The notes beneath the pieces were generated by a model, which worked only from the letters and a program-made list of their open reading frames with translations, did no database searches and was not told the origin of the DNA. Shown here in pieces: positions 6,826-13,205 of a DNA stretch of 13,205 bases. The first letter of the stretch is position 1; the number at the start of each line of letters is the position of its first letter. The DNA is from an uncultured Coriobacteriaceae bacterium (GTDB taxonomy: Bacteria > Actinomycetota > Coriobacteriia > Coriobacteriales > UMGS124), in assembly GCA_902783515.1 (NCBI GenBank), contig CACZRK010000088.1:1-13205 (forward strand), written 5' to 3'. The translations under genes were made by a program, and so were the position numbers.

Positions 6826-8329
6826 GGCGCAGATCTCTATGGTGATGAACCTGGACAAGTGTCTGGGCTGCCACACGTGCTCCATCACCTGCAAGAACGC
6901 ATGGACCAACCGCAAGGGCACCGAGTACATGTACTTCAACAACGTCGAGACCCGCCCGGGCGTGGGCTACCCGCGCGACTGGGAGAACCAGGACCGCTGG
7001 CTCGGCGGCTGGGAGCTGAGGGACTCCGGAAAGCTGCGGCTGCGCGGCGGCAACAAGGCCACGCGCCTGCTGAAGCTCTTCTACAACCCCGAGCAGCCGG
7101 AGGTCGACGACTACTTTGAGCCGTGGACCTACGACTACGAGACGCTCACGACCTCCGGCCGCACGCGTCACCAGCCCGTGGCGCGCCCGCGCTCGCTGCT
7201 CACCGGCGACCGCATGGAGATCGAGTGGGGCCCGAACTGGGACGACGACCTCGCCGGCACCCAGATCGCCCGCCAGGACCCCAACCTCGCGCACGCGACG
7301 CCCAACGCGCCCGCCTCGCTGGAGGACGTCCGGGCGGCCGTGGACGGCATGGCGGCGTACGCCCACGCCGGCACGGGCGAGCGCATCCGCATGGACATGC
7401 AGGACCTCTTCATGAAGTACCTGCCGCGCACCTGCAATCACTGCCTGAACCCCGCGTGCGTGGCCGCCTGCCCCTCCGGCGCCATCTACAAGCGCGAGGA
7501 GGACGGCGTCGTGCTGATCTCGCAGGACGCCTGCCGCGGCTGGCGCGAGTGCGTCCCGGCGTGCCCCTACAAGAAGGTCTTCTACAACTGGGAGACCGGC
7601 AAGAGCGAGAAGTGCACCTTCTGCTACCCGCGCCTGGAGAGCGGGCAGCCCACCATCTGCGCCGACACCTGCGTCGGCCGCCTGCGCTACATGGGCGTGC
7701 TGCTCTATGACGTGGACAAGGTGGAGGCCGCGGCGAGCACGCGCGACCCCCAGGGGATCTGGCGCGCCATGCTGGACGTCATCGCCGACCCGCACGACCC
7801 CGCCGTCGTGGCGGCGGCCAAGGCAGGCGGCGTGCCCGACGCCTGGGTCGCCGCGGCGCAGGACTCCCCGGTCTATCGCCTCATCAAGGAGTGGGGCCTC
7901 GCCCTGCCGCTGCACGCCGAGTACCGCACGCTGCCCATGGTCTGGTACGTGCCGCCGATGAGCCCCGTCCTGTCGCGCCTGGAGGCCCGCCCGGGCCTTG
8001 CCGACGCCGACGAGATGCGCATCCCCGTGAGCTACCTGGCCGAGCTCTTCTCCGCCGGCGACCCCGAGCCGATCCGCGCGATCATCAACCGCCTGGTCGC
8101 CGTGCGCCTGCACATGCGCGCCCGGGAGGTCGGCGACCCCGAGCCCGCCTGCGACCTCTCGCCCGAGACGCTGGACGCGATGTACCGCCTGCTGGCCATC
8201 GCCCGCCGCGAGGACCGCTTCCGCGTCCCGACGTCGCCGGTCGCGAGTCGCGACGAGGCGCTGGACGCCCAGCGCACGCGCGGCTTTGGCGCCTCCGCGA
8301 CCAGCCTGAAGGGGGGCTTCTCCGCATGA
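6815..8329 (+). CDS. narH: Respiratory nitrate reductase beta subunit NarH
   Basis: This is the iron-sulphur relay of the complex, 504 residues from the TTG at 6815 (E. coli NarH, 512). The start gives (M)RIRAQISMVMNLDKC, matching E. coli MKIRSQVGMVLNLDKC, and puts the first cluster cysteines at 16, 19, 22 and 26 as in E. coli. The other clusters are C207-C210-C215-C219, C240-x2-W243-x2-C246-x3-C250, and C267-C270 with C282-C286. W243 replaces a cysteine, the known NarH feature that produces one 3Fe-4S cluster among three 4Fe-4S clusters. The long insert at about residues 100-200 and the C-terminal YLAELFSAGD region are also typical. It is translationally coupled to narG (11-base overlap) and to narJ (ATGA overlap). 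Confidence 0.97.
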   Translation: MRIRAQISMVMNLDKCLGCHTCSITCKNAWTNRKGTEYMYFNNVETRPGVGYPRDWENQDRWLGGWELRDSGKLRLRGGNKATRLLKLFYNPEQPEVDDYFEPWTYDYETLTTSGRTRHQPVARPRSLLTGDRMEIEWGPNWDDDLAGTQIARQDPNLAHATPNAPASLEDVRAAVDGMAAYAHAGTGERIRMDMQDLFMKYLPRTCNHCLNPACVAACPSGAIYKREEDGVVLISQDACRGWRECVPACPYKKVFYNWETGKSEKCTFCYPRLESGQPTICADTCVGRLRYMGVLLYDVDKVEAAASTRDPQGIWRAMLDVIADPHDPAVVAAAKAGGVPDAWVAAAQDSPVYRLIKEWGLALPLHAEYRTLPMVWYVPPMSPVLSRLEARPGLADADEMRIPVSYLAELFSAGDPEPIRAIINRLVAVRLHMRAREVGDPEPACDLSPETLDAMYRLLAIARREDRFRVPTSPVASRDEALDAQRTRGFGASATSLKGGFSA

Positions 8330-8868
8330 GCCGATCCGTGCAGGACTGCCAGCGCGAGCTCTACGTGATCGCGCAGCTGCTTGGCTACCCCGACGAGGCC
8401 TGGCACGCCGGCCTCCCTGAGCTCGCGCAGGTCGCGAGCGAGCTGGAGGACGGCGACGCCTACCACGCCGTGCGCGCCCTGCTGGACGAGGCGCTCGTGA
8501 CCGACCGCATCGACTTCGAGTCCCGCTACGTGGACGCGTTCGACTTCGGCAAGACGACGAGCCTGCACCTCACGAGCCGTGGGCGCGACGACGTGAGCCA
8601 GCAGCGCGCGAGCCTGCTCGCCTACTCCATGTACTTCAAGGAGTCGGGCTTTGACGCCGGCGAGGAGACGCCCGACTACCTCCCCGCCCTCGTGGAGCTC
8701 GCCTCCGCCGTGGACCCCGCCGAGGCGGCGCTCGTCCTCGGCGGCTGCCGCGCGGACCTGACCCTGCTGATCCAGGCGCTCGACGAGGCGGGCCTCACGG
8801 CCTACGCCGGCCTCGCCCGGCGCGTCATGACCATCGCACGCGAGATAGAACAGGAGGTGGCAGCGTAA
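8326..8868 (+). CDS. narJ: Nitrate reductase assembly chaperone NarJ
   Basis: NarJ is a cytoplasmic chaperone of the TorD/DmsD/NarJ class that helps insert the Mo cofactor and FS0 cluster into NarG before membrane attachment. The 180 residues are shorter than E. coli NarJ (236) but close to Gram-positive forms. RYVDAFDFGKTTSLHL (about 67-82) and ETPDYLPALVEL (about 114-125) match the conserved NarJ core. The start is the ATG of an ATGA overlap with the narH stop, with AAGGGGGG 9 bases upstream; longer in-frame starts inside narH are not supported. The stop is immediately followed by narI. Confidence 0.93.
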   Translation: MSRSVQDCQRELYVIAQLLGYPDEAWHAGLPELAQVASELEDGDAYHAVRALLDEALVTDRIDFESRYVDAFDFGKTTSLHLTSRGRDDVSQQRASLLAYSMYFKESGFDAGEETPDYLPALVELASAVDPAEAALVLGGCRADLTLLIQALDEAGLTAYAGLARRVMTIAREIEQEVAA

Positions 8869-9675
8869 ATGACCCCCGTCGACATCTTCCTCTGGGCCGT
8901 CTGCCCCTACATTTCGTTCACGATCCTCATCGTCGGCACCGTGATCCGCCGCGTCTTCTTCGCGCGGACGTGGACGAGCAAGTCCAGCGAGTTCCTTGAG
9001 AAGCGTCAGGAGCGCGTCGCCACGCCACTGTTCCACGCCGCGCTGCTCTTCGTCTTCTTCGGGCACCTGGGCGGCTTCCTCATCCCGAAGACCCTCACCG
9101 ACGCGGTCGGCTTCACGGAGGAGATGTACCACGTGGTCGCCTTCAGCATGGGCGGCCTCGCCGGCACCGCGCTCGTGCTGGGGCTCGCCCTGCTCATCCG
9201 CCGCAGGTTCGGCCACGCGAGCCCGCGGCGCATCCGCGCGAACACCTCCGCGATGGACAAGGTGCTCTACGTCGTGCTGACCGCGACGATCCTGTCCGGC
9301 TTCATCGCGACGTTCTCCAACGCGAGCGGCGCCTACGTCTACCGCGAGGGCATCATGCCGTGGATCCGCGGCGTCGTCGCGCTGCACCCCGACCCCACCC
9401 TGGTCATGGGCGCCCCGATCCCCTTTAAGGTGCACATGTGCTGCTGGATGGTGTTCTTCGCGCTGCTGCCCTTCACCCGCATCGTCCACATGTTCAGCGG
9501 CGTGACCGCGCCCTTCAAGTACCTGCGCCGCCCGGCGGTCGTCTACCGCCGCGACGAGGGCGTCGTGGCCGCGGCGGCGGTCCCGGGCGTCGGCGTCCAG
9601 GCCGGCGTGGCCGAGCGTCCGCGGGAGTTCCCGCGCGGCGCGAGCTACGGCGAGCACGAAGGCGCGCGGAGCTGA
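8869..9675 (+). CDS. narI: Nitrate reductase gamma subunit NarI (di-haem cytochrome b)
   Basis: This membrane subunit oxidises quinol and anchors NarGH. It has 268 residues with about five hydrophobic segments. The four haem b ligands known from E. coli (H56, H66, H187, H205) appear at H56 and H66 (LFHAALLFVFFGHLGG), and at H189 (FKVHMCC) and H207 (TRIVHMFSG), with nearly identical spacing. After the last membrane segment, near residue 225, there is an extra tail of about 40 residues (Val/Ala rich, then REFPRGASYGEHEGARS) that E. coli NarI (225 residues) lacks. The start ATG directly follows the narJ TAA; AGGAGGT lies 10 bases upstream within narJ. A GC-rich hairpin follows the gene. Confidence 0.96.
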   Translation: MTPVDIFLWAVCPYISFTILIVGTVIRRVFFARTWTSKSSEFLEKRQERVATPLFHAALLFVFFGHLGGFLIPKTLTDAVGFTEEMYHVVAFSMGGLAGTALVLGLALLIRRRFGHASPRRIRANTSAMDKVLYVVLTATILSGFIATFSNASGAYVYREGIMPWIRGVVALHPDPTLVMGAPIPFKVHMCCWMVFFALLPFTRIVHMFSGVTAPFKYLRRPAVVYRRDEGVVAAAAVPGVGVQAGVAERPREFPRGASYGEHEGARS

Positions 9676-9729
9676 CGTCGAGAAGATCGTCGGGAACGCG
9701 CACGTACACGGGCACGCGCGCGCCAGGCA

Positions 9730-9775
9730 GAGGCCGCCCCACCGTCGGTTCTAATCCGGCGGGCGGGGCGGCCTC
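9730..9775 (+). terminator. Long GC hairpin after narI
   Basis: GAGGCCGCCCC (9730-9740) pairs perfectly with GGGGCGGCCTC (9765-9775), an 11-bp stem around a 24-base loop. The loop can fold further (GTCGG with CCGGC around TTCTAAT). It lies 54 bases after narI and probably ends the nar transcript. There is no run of T afterwards, so termination may be inefficient or the hairpin may act as a 3' stabiliser. Because the stem is symmetrical it could also serve minus-strand transcripts. The stretch 9776-9814 adds a 6-bp GCCCAT/ATGGGC repeat (9810-9815 with 9829-9834) and nothing else I can name. Confidence 0.6.
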
Positions 9776-9814
9776 GTCCGTCCGCAGGCGTCTGCCGGGG
9801 CACGAGCGCGCCCA

Positions 9815-9967
9815 TCATGCCGCTCCGCATGGGCCGCACGGCAGGCCTATCGCACGTATCGTTCTACGTATGCGGCGGGGGTAGATGTCATCAAAGACTG
9901 CCTGTATCGTTCGTGAGCGGAAGATGGCCAGCGACAGGATGACGTTCGTGTCGAGCATCACCCTCAT
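9815..9967 (-). pseudogene. Truncated PIN-domain (VapC-like) toxin
   Basis: The frame begins at an ATG overlapping the antitoxin stop (ATGA) and encodes 50 residues. The first ~28 (MRVMLDTNVILSLAIFRSR, then TIQAVFDDI) are a typical PIN-domain opening with the first catalytic aspartate at D6. After that the sequence turns into unrelated residues (YPRRIRRTIRAIGLPCGPCGAA) and stops. An intact PIN toxin has about 130 residues and needs three or four acidic residues; only the first is here. I infer a toxin gene cut off by deletion or recombination near 9880, so the product should be inactive as an RNase. Confidence 0.75.
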
Positions 9968-10239
9968 CGAGCGACCCTCTTCTCCGCACGAACCTGACGC
10001 ACAAGCTCCATGACGTCCTCCTCGTCCCTGAGACCCACCTCCTCGGCTGCGCCGTCCATTGCGTCCTGCAGATCGCGCATCGCCTGCATCGTGGCATTGC
10101 GCAGGGTGACCGAGCCGTCGGGATTGCCGGTGAACAGGATCTTGTCACCCGTCTTGACGCCGAGCAGCTCCCGTATGTCCTTGGGTATGGTGACCTGACC
10201 CTTCGAGGTAACCTTGGCAATATCGAGCGTCGCTTCCAT
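9964..10239 (-). CDS. AbrB/MazE-type antitoxin
   Basis: The 91-residue protein has a swapped-hairpin AbrB DNA-binding domain at residues 1-48: MEATLDIAKVTSKGQVTIPK, then DIRELLGVKTGDKILF and a GSVTLRNA strand. The C-terminal half (about 50-91) is helical and charged, as expected for the toxin-binding part. Antitoxins of this kind repress their own promoter and neutralise the partner toxin. I chose the ATG at 10239 because the AbrB domain starts there and a GGAG-type site lies a few bases upstream; an ATG further up would add 17 unlikely residues. It ends in an ATGA overlap with the broken toxin gene, so it is now an orphan antitoxin. The frame is intact. Base composition is less GC-rich than in the nar genes. 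Confidence 0.85.
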   Translation of the reverse strand: MEATLDIAKVTSKGQVTIPKDIRELLGVKTGDKILFTGNPDGSVTLRNATMQAMRDLQDAMDGAAEEVGLRDEEDVMELVRQVRAEKRVAR

Positions 10240-10277
10240 GTGTCTCCAATCCTGAGATGTAAGGAATGCATGCATGA

Positions 10278-10283
10278 AGTATA
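10278..10283 (-). promoter_or_regulatory. -10 element for the antitoxin gene
   Basis: TATACT on the minus strand, 38 bases ahead of the antitoxin ATG, is close to the -10 consensus. No convincing -35 hexamer is found 16-18 bases upstream. A short palindrome ATGCATGCAT lies at 10267-10276, between this element and the gene, where an autoregulating AbrB-type protein could bind; that is a guess. Confidence 0.35.
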
Positions 10284-10299
10284 CCCCCATGACGCGTCA

Positions 10300-10894
10300 G
10301 GGCCTTCGACGAGGCTCGCAGTGATCCATGGCGGCTCCGCAGTGCCTTCGGCGCCGCCGACGACCGAGCCGCCGTCGAACGAGTCGCCTTGCGGGTTGCC
10401 GGTGTCATTGCTCGTCTCGTGGATCTCGACGTGGCCGTCCTTATTCCAGTTCTGGATGACCCACTCCCAGTAGCTAAGCTCGGCGTTCATGAACTCGTAG
10501 TAGTCCTGCCGCGAGCGATGACGTCTGATGATGAGCATGCGGCTCGACATGTCCTCGAGCGCGTCCTTGCACTCCTCGAACGGGCACCCAGACAAGATCG
10601 AGTAGTCGCGGGCCGTGAACTGCCGGCGCATGGGCGTCTCGAGGTAGCGCTGCGCGTCGTCCTCGCTGAAGAGCCACTCGAGGAAGTCCCACGCGTCCTC
10701 GCTGCCCTCGCCGCCACCGTTGCCCAAGCCTATGCGATCGATCTTGCTGCGCAGGTTGATGTTGAGGACGGGGATCGTCTTGCCGCTCGGATGCGCTCGA
10801 GACGTGTGAAAACGTGCAGTCGTCCGTGACCATCTCCTTGGCCGAGGATCATCTGGTCGAACTGCTCGTTGGTGTACTGGATCGCCCGGTCCAT
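10300..10894 (-). pseudogene. Frameshifted relic with winged-helix-like segment
   Basis: A plausible start (ATG at 10894, purine-rich site GGGGGCGGA 7 bases upstream) opens with MDRAIQYTNEQFDQMILGQ. The natural continuation, MVTDDCT, is one base out of frame from 10833. A second shift near 10790 leads to PSGKTIPVLNINLRSKIDRIG and then a long open stretch, DAWDFLEWLFSEDDAQRYL followed by FTARDYSILSGCPFEECKDALEDMSSRMLIIRR and DYYEFMNAELSYWEWVIQNW. The last part resembles the winged-helix segment that precedes ferredoxin domains in some anaerobe reductases, but no cysteine clusters follow. The left boundary is uncertain: the reading becomes low-complexity and runs into the antitoxin region. Two frameshifts and the missing C-terminal domain point to a dead gene. 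The parent family is not certain. Confidence 0.6.
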
Positions 10895-10924
10895 CGTAGA
10901 ATCCGCCCCCTATTTGCCGGCCGC

Positions 10925-10954
10925 CGGACAGCCTGCTCACCGAATGGGTATGTT
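10925..10954 (+). promoter_or_regulatory. Candidate bcp promoter
   Basis: CGGACA (10925-10930, four of six -35 positions) and TATGTT (10949-10954, a fair -10) are separated by 18 bases. The start site would fall near 10961, leaving a leader of about 50 bases ahead of the bcp ATG. The match is modest. Confidence 0.35.
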
Positions 10955-11010
10955 GTTTGCACATGGTCACGCACGCATGCGCGCGATTCCACGACGCAAG
11001 GAGGCACGCA

Positions 11011-11496
11011 ATGCTTGAGATCGGAACGCAGGCACCGGACTTTGAGCTGCCCGACCAGGACGGCGTCACGCACCGCCTTTCGGACTACCGCGGCAAGCGG
11101 GTCGTCCTCTATTTCTACCCGAAGGACAACACCGCGGGCTGCACGACGCAGGCCTGCGGGTTTGCGGAGCGCTACCCCCAGATCACCGCGCTCGGCGCCG
11201 TCGTGCTGGGGGTGAGCAAGGACTCGGTCGCCTCCCACAAGCGCTTTCAGGAGAAGTACGGCCTGCCGTTCACGCTGCTGTCGGACCCGGGACTCGGCGT
11301 GATCAAGGCCTACGGCGCCTGGGGCGAGAAGCGCATGTACGGCAAGGTCACCGAGGGCGTCATCCGCACGACCTACCTCATCGACGAGAACGGCGTCGTC
11401 GTGGACGCGCGCGGCAAGGTCAAGGCAGCCGCGAACCCCCAGGACATGCTCGATGAGCTGGGCGAGACGGACGGCGCGGCGGGCGCGGGCGCCTAA
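11011..11496 (+). CDS. bcp: Thioredoxin-dependent peroxiredoxin, Bcp/PrxQ type
   Basis: The protein has 161 residues and reduces hydrogen peroxide and organic hydroperoxides in the cytoplasm using thiol reductants. The active-site motif FYPKDNTAGCTTQACGF carries the peroxidatic cysteine at C44 and the resolving cysteine at C49, the five-residue spacing of E. coli Bcp (C45/C50). Other family landmarks are APDFELPDQDG at the N-terminus, GVSKDSVASHKRFQEKYGLPFTLLSDP in the middle and RTTYLIDENG near the end. The ATG at 11011 has AAGGAGG 6-7 bases upstream; a possible start at 10957 would add 18 residues with no family support. It is convergent with the FAD protein. A peroxidase fits an organism that meets oxygen only occasionally. 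Confidence 0.95.
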   Translation: MLEIGTQAPDFELPDQDGVTHRLSDYRGKRVVLYFYPKDNTAGCTTQACGFAERYPQITALGAVVLGVSKDSVASHKRFQEKYGLPFTLLSDPGLGVIKAYGAWGEKRMYGKVTEGVIRTTYLIDENGVVVDARGKVKAAANPQDMLDELGETDGAAGAGA

Positions 11497-11527
11497 CGCA
11501 CGCCCGTCGTCCGCCGCGCCCGACGAC
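11485..11527 (+). terminator. Two short hairpins at the end of bcp
   Basis: CGGGCG (11486-11491) pairs with CGCCCG (11501-11506) across the bcp stop codon. GTCGTC (11506-11511) can instead pair with GACGAC (11522-11527). The two stems share one base, so they may alternate. No T run follows. They lie between convergent genes and may terminate either transcript. Confidence 0.35.
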
Positions 11528-11531
11528 CCCT

Positions 11532-11556
11532 CGCTGACGCCTCCCCGCTGACGCCT
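11532..11556. repeat. 11-base direct repeat between convergent genes
   Basis: CGCTGACGCCT occurs at 11532-11542 and again at 11546-11556, offset 14 bases; the second copy runs into the stop codon of the FAD protein. It may be a small tandem duplication or slippage product. No function is apparent. Confidence 0.55.
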
Positions 11557-13198
11557 ACTTCATGTCGGCGAGGTCCTGCGCGAGCAGGTAGGGGAACGTG
11601 GTGCAGCACGCGCTCAGGTCATGGCCGCACACGCAGAAGTTGTACGTGGTCGCGAACATGTCGCCCGTCATGACGCCGATGTTGTAGAGGCCCTCGATCG
11701 GCTTGTCATCGGCGTCGAGCACCTCCATCTTCACGCTCGTGCGAAGGCCGCCCGTGGAGCCGAGCAGCTGGGAGGGGCCGGTCGTGATCTTGTAGCCGTA
11801 GTACGTGCCGGAGGGCGAGTCGATCGGGGTCAGCAGGCTCGGGTCCTTCTGGAACTCCGGGTCGTAGCCGTCGGCGCAGTACTGGTTGTAGCGCTCGATG
11901 GTCTCCAGCGCCGTCGGCACGTCAATGTCGCCGAGCGCCTTCAGGACCTCCTCGACCGTCGAGCCCTTCACGTACGTGCCCTTCTCGGCGCTCGCGGCCC
12001 AGGCCTGCCTCATCTGGTCGGACGTGAACGTCTGGGTGGCCGGGTACTGCACGCCGTCGTCGGGGCAGGGCTCGGTCGCGCCGAAGTGGTCCCACACCTC
12101 GTAGGCGTCGGCGTACTCCTCTGGCCAGACGTAGAAGACCTCCTGGCCGGGCTGCTGAAGGTCGGCGATCGCCGAGTAGGAGCACACGACGTCCTCGTTC
12201 ATGAAGCGCTTGCCGTCGCGGTTGAGGTTGATCGTGTCAACGTTGCCGATCTCCTTGTGGTACGGCCCGTCCAGCAGGTCGATGAGGCAGGCGTTCGGAG
12301 CCTTCTGCCAGGCGGCGCCCACCCACAGCCCCATCTTCTGGCCGTCACCGGGCATGAGCGAGCCGAACTGGAAGGTGGCGTCGTAGTTCACGCCCGTGTC
12401 CGCGAGCATGCCGCGCTCCACGACCCACGGGCAGTACGCGGCCATCATCTCGTGGTCGGCCGAGAAGTCGCCGGTCGCCATGACGATCGCCTTGCGGCCG
12501 ACGTAGCGCACGTACTCGCCGGTGCCCTGCCCCTTGTCGTCAAGCAGCTGAGCGACCACGGAGCTCACGCGCCCGGCGCCGCCGTCCTCGCGCTCCAGGT
12601 ACTCGGCCTTCGTCCGCCAGTCGATCGTGGTGCCGCCGGCCTCGATCTCGTGCTGGTACATGTCGTTGACCAGGCTCGCGCCCGCAAACGCGCCGAAGTC
12701 CACCGTCTGCGAGAAGATGCCGCCGTTCGCGGTGGTGAGGCTCTCGTCGGTCATGACGAAGTTGTGCGAGGCGGGCGTGAACTCCCACAGATGGTCCTCG
12801 TCGTTGTAGCCGCGCTCCAGGACGACCTTCATCCCGTAGCCCTCCGCCTTCGCGATGAGCCAGTTCATGGCCTCCGGGCACCTGTTTGCCCACGTGTACC
12901 ACTTCGCCTGGTCCACGTAGTACGTGCCGCACATGATCTCCTGCTTGATGCGCCTGCCCATGGTCTCGGGCGTGTAGTCGGTGATGCCGTACTTGGCCTG
13001 CGTCGTCGTGTCGATGCCGTGGAACGAGCCGCCGCGCTGCACGTGCATCGTGCCGGCGGAGAAGATGCGGAAGTCCACGCCAAGCTCGCTGAGGCGGTCG
13101 GCCAGGCACATGCCGGACAGGCCGGTGCCGATGATGACCACGTCGGACTCGTAGGTCTGGGTGATCTTGGACTCGTCGACCGGCTTCGGCGGCGTCAT
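11555..13198 (-). CDS. FAD-dependent reductase-like flavoprotein (FAD_binding_2 fold)
   Basis: From the ATG at 13198 there are 547 residues. An N-terminal dinucleotide fold carries GTGLSG (24-29) after a hydrophobic strand. VMATGDF (239-245), GDGQKMGLWVGA (284-295), LNRDGKRFMNED (325-336) and IEGLYNIGVMTGD (501-513) follow the layout of the fumarate reductase/FAD_binding_2 family. The arginine in GKRF matches a conserved substrate-binding residue, but the HHTMGG and GANRLGG regions of fumarate reductases are replaced by QLLGSTGGLRTS and TTYNFCVCGHD. I therefore do not predict fumarate as substrate. A cysteine cluster, C522-x-C524-x6-C531-C532, lies near the C-terminus. No haem or FMN-binding domain is visible. 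Only 7 bases upstream can be read and the frame stays open to the edge, so a longer N-terminus, such as a Tat signal usual for this group, may be cut off. Substrate unknown. Confidence 0.85.
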   Translation of the reverse strand: MTPPKPVDESKITQTYESDVVIIGTGLSGMCLADRLSELGVDFRIFSAGTMHVQRGGSFHGIDTTTQAKYGITDYTPETMGRRIKQEIMCGTYYVDQAKWYTWANRCPEAMNWLIAKAEGYGMKVVLERGYNDEDHLWEFTPASHNFVMTDESLTTANGGIFSQTVDFGAFAGASLVNDMYQHEIEAGGTTIDWRTKAEYLEREDGGAGRVSSVVAQLLDDKGQGTGEYVRYVGRKAIVMATGDFSADHEMMAAYCPWVVERGMLADTGVNYDATFQFGSLMPGDGQKMGLWVGAAWQKAPNACLIDLLDGPYHKEIGNVDTINLNRDGKRFMNEDVVCSYSAIADLQQPGQEVFYVWPEEYADAYEVWDHFGATEPCPDDGVQYPATQTFTSDQMRQAWAASAEKGTYVKGSTVEEVLKALGDIDVPTALETIERYNQYCADGYDPEFQKDPSLLTPIDSPSGTYYGYKITTGPSQLLGSTGGLRTSVKMEVLDADDKPIEGLYNIGVMTGDMFATTYNFCVCGHDLSACCTTFPYLLAQDLADMK

Positions 13199-13205
13199 GA
13201 ACGAC

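Noticed and set aside
3100..9657. Very long open frames on the minus strand opposite the nar genes (about 445 to 777 residues)
   Set aside because: They mirror narG, narH, narJ and narI codon by codon, are full of Arg/Ala/Val/His low-complexity sequence, and match no family. Such frames arise where a high-GC gene has few stop codons on the opposite strand.
9688..9775. A tRNA gene after narI, suggested by the T-arm-like loop
   Set aside because: No matching 5' acceptor strand, D-arm or anticodon arm is found upstream, and no CCA-type end follows. The T loop has T where a purine is expected.
10240..10290. Longer antitoxin starting at 10290
   Set aside because: The added residues do not resemble the family, and this stretch contains the likely -10 element of the gene.
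10957..11010. Longer bcp with a start at 10957
   Set aside because: The extra 18 residues have no counterpart in the family, and the strong AAGGAGG site belongs to the ATG at 11011.
1..13205. CRISPR array, insertion sequence or rRNA gene
   Set aside because: No regularly spaced repeats, transposase-like protein or rRNA-like sequence was seen on either strand.

Overview
The window is a GC-rich chromosomal segment from an anaerobe or facultative anaerobe. Its core is a complete respiratory nitrate reductase cluster, narK-narG-narH-narJ-narI. The high GC content, an FAD_binding_2-type reductase next to the cluster, and the general style of the proteins fit an actinobacterium of class Coriobacteriia (Eggerthellaceae/Atopobiaceae type). 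That placement is an inference from gene content; there is no rRNA or other marker to confirm it.

Layout. Left block (1-1294, all minus strand): the N-terminal part of a DUF5131 (phage Gp37/Gp68-like) protein cut by the window edge, a YigZ/IMPACT family protein, and a 72-residue tail-anchored membrane protein. A 364-base divergent spacer (1295-1658) carries inverted repeats and a weak promoter candidate for the nar genes. Centre (1659-9675, plus strand): the nitrate/nitrite transporter NarK, a 127-base spacer rich in alternating purine-pyrimidine sequence, then NarG, NarH, NarJ and NarI. These last four are packed with an 11-base overlap, an ATGA overlap and a zero-base junction, so they are almost certainly one translationally coupled unit. 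A long GC-rich hairpin follows narI.

Right block (9815-10894, minus strand): a decayed patch that is visibly less GC-rich than its surroundings. It holds an apparently intact AbrB/MazE-type antitoxin, the first ~28 residues of a PIN-domain (VapC-like) toxin that then runs into unrelated sequence, and a frameshifted relic with a winged-helix-like segment. A bacterioferritin-comigratory-protein type peroxiredoxin (bcp, plus strand) and a large FAD-dependent reductase-like flavoprotein (minus strand, reaching the right edge) converge at about 11.5 kb.

How it works together. NarK would bring in nitrate and export nitrite. NarG (Mo-bisMGD and an FS0 cluster), NarH (Fe-S relay) and NarI (di-haem quinol oxidase) would form the membrane-bound, cytoplasm-facing nitrate reductase, with NarJ as its maturation chaperone. 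All key ligands I checked are present, so the system looks functional and canonical. The less ordinary parts are the FAD protein, whose predicted active-site region departs from fumarate reductase and carries a C-terminal cysteine cluster; the orphaned antitoxin with a broken toxin; and some unexplained small structures. I do not see convincing evidence of a wholly new multi-gene system.
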